From contig QIHV01000054.1 of the NCBI GenBank assembly GCA_003229135.1, positions 1 to 8,212 on the forward strand: a stretch of 8,212 bases of DNA. Reading direction: 5' to 3'. Source of the DNA: Candidatus Kaiserbacteria bacterium (lineage in GTDB: Bacteria > Patescibacteriota > Minisyncoccia > Phycocordibacterales > Phycocordibacteraceae). A program made the translations under genes and the position numbers. Positions 5,849 through 8,212 of the stretch are shown piece by piece. The notes beneath the pieces are model-generated. The model worked only from the letters and a program-made list of their open reading frames with translations. It did not search any database and was not told the origin of the DNA. Each line of letters starts with the position of its first letter. Position 1 is the first letter of the stretch.

Positions 5849-5867
5849 AAGCCCGTTGGGCTTTTTT
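5849..5867 (+). terminator. Rho-independent terminator between the SIMPL gene and secE
   Basis: AAGCCC (5849-5854) pairs with GGGCTT (5858-5863) around a 3-nt GTT loop, with six T from 5862. Upstream GAAGA can pair further with the T-tract. It should end transcripts from the SIMPL gene and also any from the promoter just upstream. Confidence 0.85.
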
Positions 5868-5870
5868 ATT

Positions 5871-5879
5871 TGGTAAACT
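5871..5879 (+). promoter_or_regulatory. Extended -10 promoter of secE
   Basis: TGGTAAACT (TG-n-TAAACT) follows the terminator T-tract directly. A start 7-8 bases downstream would fall at about 5886, two bases before ATG 5888, so the secE-nusG-rplK mRNA would be leaderless. Confidence 0.45.
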
Positions 5880-5887
5880 ATATATCT

Positions 5888-6073
5888 ATGCACATGTTAT
5901 TCACCTATCTCAAAAACGTTCGTGCAGAATTCGTTCACGTTTCGTGGCCGCCTACACGCCGTGCGGTTGCACAAACCCTAATAGTCATCGCCATTTCTAT
6001 TGTAACTGCAATTATAATCAGTCTGCTCGACTACGTTTTTACCAGTGGTGTGAGCCATTTGGTAGGTGGATAA
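5888..6073 (+). CDS. secE: Preprotein translocase subunit SecE
   Basis: SecE clamps the two halves of SecY in the protein-export channel of the cytoplasmic membrane. This is the short single-helix form of 61 residues, or 59 if ATG 5894 is used. The conserved amphipathic segment LKNVRAEFVHVSWPPTRRAV precedes one membrane helix (about residues 29-47), and VSWPP matches the family VTWPS. Position directly before nusG is the usual bacterial order and confirms the call. ATG 5888 is taken because it is the first ATG; the in-frame TTG at 5870 lies in the putative promoter. No Shine-Dalgarno site is present. Confidence 0.95.
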   Translation: MHMLFTYLKNVRAEFVHVSWPPTRRAVAQTLIVIAISIVTAIIISLLDYVFTSGVSHLVGG

Positions 6074-6085
6074 CCATTATCACAT

Positions 6086-6673
6086 ATGGAAAACAACGAA
6101 GATACAAAACGCATTACACATATTATTGATGAAACCAGTCCTAAAGTAGAGGATGCAAGTTGGTACACCATTCACACATACGCTGGCTACGAAAACGCTG
6201 TTGAGCGTAATCTAAAACAGCGTATCGAATCTCTTGGAATGGAAGATAAAATATTTGAAGTAATTGTACCGACTGAAAAGAAAATACGTGTAAAGGGTGG
6301 CAAGCGCGTTATCGAGGAAGAAAAAATCTATCCGGGCTACATACTTGTACGTATGATTGTCGACGATGATTCATGGTTTGTAGTACGCAACACGCCTCGT
6401 GTAACCGGCTTTGTCGGTTCCGGTACCACGCCAGTACCAATGGATGATGCCGAAGTAACTCAGCTTATGAATCGTATGAGTGAAGAGGTGCCAAAACATA
6501 AAATTGATTTGGTAAAAGGTGACCCTATCGCCATTGTTGACGGACCTTTCAAGGACCTCGAGGGAAAGGTTGGCGATATCGACGAAGAGCACGGCAGGGT
6601 AAAAGTTATGGTTGCGATGTTTGGTCGCGAAACCCCCGTTGAGCTTGATTTTTTGCAAGTCCGCAAACTCTAG
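6086..6673 (+). CDS. nusG: Transcription termination/antitermination protein NusG
   Basis: NusG binds RNA polymerase to suppress pausing and can link it to Rho or to the ribosome. The 195-residue protein has an unusual acidic and polar N-terminal extension of about 24 residues before the NGN domain starts at [18 protein letters not shown] (26-43). Further NGN motifs are [11 protein letters not shown] (80-90) and [12 protein letters not shown] (100-111). The KOW domain is at about 144-172 ([20 protein letters not shown]) and the chain ends [14 protein letters not shown]. Length and order are normal for NusG. It starts 12 bases after secE; a weak GGTGGA overlaps the secE stop about 14 bases upstream, so translational coupling is possible. 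Confidence 0.97.
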   Translation: MENNEDTKRITHIIDETSPKVEDASWYTIHTYAGYENAVERNLKQRIESLGMEDKIFEVIVPTEKKIRVKGGKRVIEEEKIYPGYILVRMIVDDDSWFVVRNTPRVTGFVGSGTTPVPMDDAEVTQLMNRMSEEVPKHKIDLVKGDPIAIVDGPFKDLEGKVGDIDEEHGRVKVMVAMFGRETPVELDFLQVRKL

Positions 6674-6690
6674 TGTATGTTTCATCATAT

Positions 6691-7110
6691 ATGGCAAATA
6701 TAATAAAAATAATAAAATTACAGATTCCCGCGGGGAAGGCAACACCGGCCCCTCCTATAGGCACGGCACTTGGTCCAGCAGGTATTAATATCGGTGATTT
6801 TGTAAACAAGTTTAACGAGGCAACTCGTGAAAAAATGGGTGATATTATTCCAGTTGAACTTTCTGTTTATGATGACCGTTCTTTTGACTTCATAATGAAG
6901 ACTCCTCCGGCATCACGCCTCATCTTGAAAAAGCTTGATATGAAAAAAGCGTCACAAAAACCCGGCATTTCCAAAGCTGGTGTAATTACAGCCGCACAGG
7001 TACGAGAAGTAGCTCAACAGAAAATGCCGGACTTAAACGCCAATACTCAGGAAGCTGCAGAGCGCATTATTGCCGGTACTGCCCGTTCAATGGGAATCAA
7101 TGTAAAATAA
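6691..7110 (+). CDS. rplK: 50S ribosomal protein L11
   Basis: L11 forms the GTPase-associated centre on 23S rRNA with L10 and the L7/L12 stalk. The 139 residues match the family throughout: [20 protein letters not shown] at the N-terminus with its proline-rich hinge, then the RNA-binding C-terminal domain with [20 protein letters not shown] and [19 protein letters not shown]. In the N-terminal domain the common GQHG is GPAG, a mild variation. I chose ATG 6691 because family similarity starts with [13 protein letters not shown]; an in-frame GTG at 6673 overlaps the nusG stop and would add six residues. It follows nusG by 17 bases with no Shine-Dalgarno site. The usual next gene, rplA for L1, is absent. 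Confidence 0.97.
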   Translation: MANIIKIIKLQIPAGKATPAPPIGTALGPAGINIGDFVNKFNEATREKMGDIIPVELSVYDDRSFDFIMKTPPASRLILKKLDMKKASQKPGISKAGVITAAQVREVAQQKMPDLNANTQEAAERIIAGTARSMGINVK

Positions 7111-7267
7111 TGTGCGTGCAGATATACTTGGTATAAACTCGTATTCCTATCCAACGGCACAACTCTCTTACGGATACAAACCCCGTGAGTCCTCATTTGT
7201 TTCCAGAAATGGAGATATTATTGCTGCTTTTTCAAAAATAGTTTGACATCCAGACATTTTCTATTTC

Positions 7268-7295
7268 TTGACGGACCTTTATTGTGTGGTAACTT
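7268..7295 (+). promoter_or_regulatory. Probable promoter of the orphan ORF
   Basis: TTGACG (7268-7273), a 16-bp spacer and an extended -10 TG-G-TAACTT (7287-7295) are seen. A start near 7302 would give a leader of about 30 nt that carries the ribosome-binding site. A second perfect TTGACA at 7243-7248 has no matching -10. Confidence 0.4.
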
Positions 7296-7318
7296 GGAGT
7301 AAGATTTGTTGAACATTG

Positions 7319-7328
7319 AAAGGAGAGG
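7319..7328 (+). promoter_or_regulatory. Strong Shine-Dalgarno site of the orphan ORF
   Basis: AAAGGAGAGG, with GGAG at 7322-7325, ends at an ideal distance (8 bases from GGAG) before ATG 7334. It fixes the start codon and is the only strong Shine-Dalgarno site in front of any gene in the window. Confidence 0.85.
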
Positions 7329-7333
7329 TAATT

Positions 7334-8212
7334 ATGAATACAGCCAACATATCTCCCCTCAGGGAGGTAACAACAGGTAAGCTGAGGCGTGATACCGTGA
7401 ATATGTTGCGGTATGCACGATTTGTCATTTTGCTTAAAAAGGATGGCGAGCTGTCCATTATTGATAATGGAGCTAGAAGAGCAAACAGTCTTCCTTACGC
7501 TAAAATAATTGCGGTTCTGGGCCCTGTTCAATATAAGAATATCTTCTTACAAGAAAGTGTTCTTATGGAGATTGGTTATTCAAGAACTCGACCCTATGCT
7601 CAATTAGAGAAACGTCCGAGGGACGAGGCTGGTAACCGCTCTGGGCACCGTTGGAGTCTAAAGCCTCGCATACGAATACGAGGTCTCTCGGAAGAAGAGG
7701 TGGTGCTTATATACCCGAACATCGTTCGGTGTATGACCGCCATCGTGCTTGAGGAGCGCGAGAAATGGAAAGAAAAAGGGTTGTGGTGGACGACGGGAGG
7801 CGCTGGATATGTTGAGCGTGGGATACGCTTTACAGTTAGCCACTGTGACAAAATCATCCACAGGCAGATGATGCTTGAGGATGTTAGGTATAGGAAAAAG
7901 AAATATATATCAAAACATGTCAGATGGATTCATTCGTGGCTTAGAAGGTATAAGCGCTCATATTATTCATCGCGCAGACTAAAAACTCTCGCCGTATCGG
8001 ATCGTATCGTTGGGCTGTTATCACAGCCGTACTATACGCCATTTTATCGTGTTGTCTTTTGCAGTCTTTTTACGAAAGGAACGCATGAGCGCATACTACT
8101 TGACTCTATAATAGAGGCATTTGGTCTTGATGTTTCTCTAGGCGAACAGGATACTTTTGTCTTGTCTACCGAGCCAGTTGTTTTACCGGAATTTAAAGAC
8201 TTATGGTGCCAC
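7334..8212 (+). CDS. Unrecognised Arg/Lys-rich protein, open at the window end
   Basis: From ATG 7334 the frame stays open for all 293 codons to the last base, so the gene is incomplete at its 3' end. Chance alone rarely gives such length, and the Shine-Dalgarno site supports the start. I do not recognise the family. The chain is rich in Arg and Lys throughout. Visible pieces are an N-terminal region with RYARFVILLKKDGELSIIDN (26-45), a basic turn-rich part with EKRPRDEAGNRSGHRWSLKP (92-111), a charged helix with ERE (140-142) followed by WKEKGLWW, and a very basic aromatic stretch from YRKKKYISKHVRW (186-198) to SSRRLK (212-217), suited to nucleic-acid or phosphate binding. A more hydrophobic part with an acidic end follows. 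No membrane helix or signal peptide is seen. Frequent AGG, AGA and CGA arginine codons differ from the CGT/CGC-rich core genes, which hints at acquired DNA. Confidence 0.8.
   Translation, partial: MNTANISPLREVTTGKLRRDTVNMLRYARFVILLKKDGELSIIDNGARRANSLPYAKIIAVLGPVQYKNIFLQESVLMEIGYSRTRPYAQLEKRPRDEAGNRSGHRWSLKPRIRIRGLSEEEVVLIYPNIVRCMTAIVLEEREKWKEKGLWWTTGGAGYVERGIRFTVSHCDKIIHRQMMLEDVRYRKKKYISKHVRWIHSWLRRYKRSYYSSRRLKTLAVSDRIVGLLSQPYYTPFYRVVFCSLFTKGTHERILLDSIIEAFGLDVSLGEQDTFVLSTEPVVLPEFKDLWCH

Larger units (their letters stand above)
7111..7333. other. Intergenic spacer after rplK with possible RNA structure
   Basis: No ORF of useful length is seen. An extended -10-like TGGTATAAA (7129-7137) would start RNA near 7144. 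Two hairpins follow: CTTACGG (7167-7173) with CCGTGAG (7183-7189), a 7-bp stem with one G-U pair and a 9-nt loop; and TGTTTCCA (7198-7205) with TGGAGATA (7210-7217), an 8-bp stem with two G-U pairs capped by a GAAA tetraloop. A short T-run (7228-7232) comes after. This could be a small RNA, a leader element or chance. I match it to no known family. Confidence 0.25.

Noticed and set aside
7161..7217. Known ribozyme or riboswitch in the spacer after rplK
   Set aside because: I looked for hammerhead core elements and familiar riboswitch motifs and saw none. Only generic hairpins are present.
7209..7241. Tiny ORF starting with ATG (MEILLLLFQK)
   Set aside because: It has ten codons, no Shine-Dalgarno site, and its start overlaps the GAAA-capped hairpin. 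Nothing supports translation.
7232..7857. Minus-strand ORFs of 67-99 codons opposite the orphan gene
   Set aside because: They overlap a longer plus-strand frame with a strong Shine-Dalgarno site, show no recognisable motifs and have no ribosome-binding sites of their own.
1..8212. CRISPR array, insertion sequence, integrase or attachment repeats
   Set aside because: No spaced direct repeats, transposase motifs, terminal inverted repeats or tRNA-end duplications were seen anywhere in the window.

Overview
This window looks like a piece of a small, streamlined bacterial chromosome, most likely from the Candidate Phyla Radiation (Patescibacteria, Parcubacteria-like, perhaps near Kaiserbacteria, Adlerbacteria or Nomurabacteria). 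That placement is inference. It rests on short core genes packed head to tail on one strand, an almost complete lack of Shine-Dalgarno sites, a ribosomal protein L19 with a long acidic tail, and rplK not followed by rplA. The standard code fits, since none of the intact genes carries an internal TGA.

All supported genes are on the + strand. Positions 2-289 are the 3' end of an undecaprenyl diphosphate synthase gene (uppS) broken by an in-frame TAA. It is followed by an RluA-type pseudouridine synthase (337-1086) and rplS for L19 (1179-1745), whose stop codon lies in the loop of its terminator. A promoter then drives tRNA-Leu(GAG), a DUF475/TerC-like membrane protein and a PduO-type cobalamin adenosyltransferase, which are closely spaced. 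Next come tRNA-His(GTG), a BcrC-like PAP2 phosphatase, an unrecognised membrane-anchored protein and a SIMPL-domain protein. After a 190-base gap holding a promoter and a terminator comes the secE-nusG-rplK cluster. Beyond rplK the character changes. A 223-base spacer with possible RNA structure leads to a promoter, a strong Shine-Dalgarno site and an unrecognised Arg/Lys-rich ORF (7334 onward, 293 codons, open at the window end).

The genes serve translation (two tRNAs, L19, L11, RluA), transcription elongation (NusG), protein export (SecE) and the envelope (UppS remnant, PAP2 phosphatase, DUF475, SIMPL). The PduO-type enzyme implies use of salvaged cobalamin. The points most worth following up are the orphan ORF after rplK, the nonsense codon in uppS, a perfect 16-bp inverted repeat and a perfect 20-bp palindrome inside two envelope genes, and a consensus promoter placed directly before a terminator upstream of secE. 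No gene-free stretch exceeds about 225 bases.
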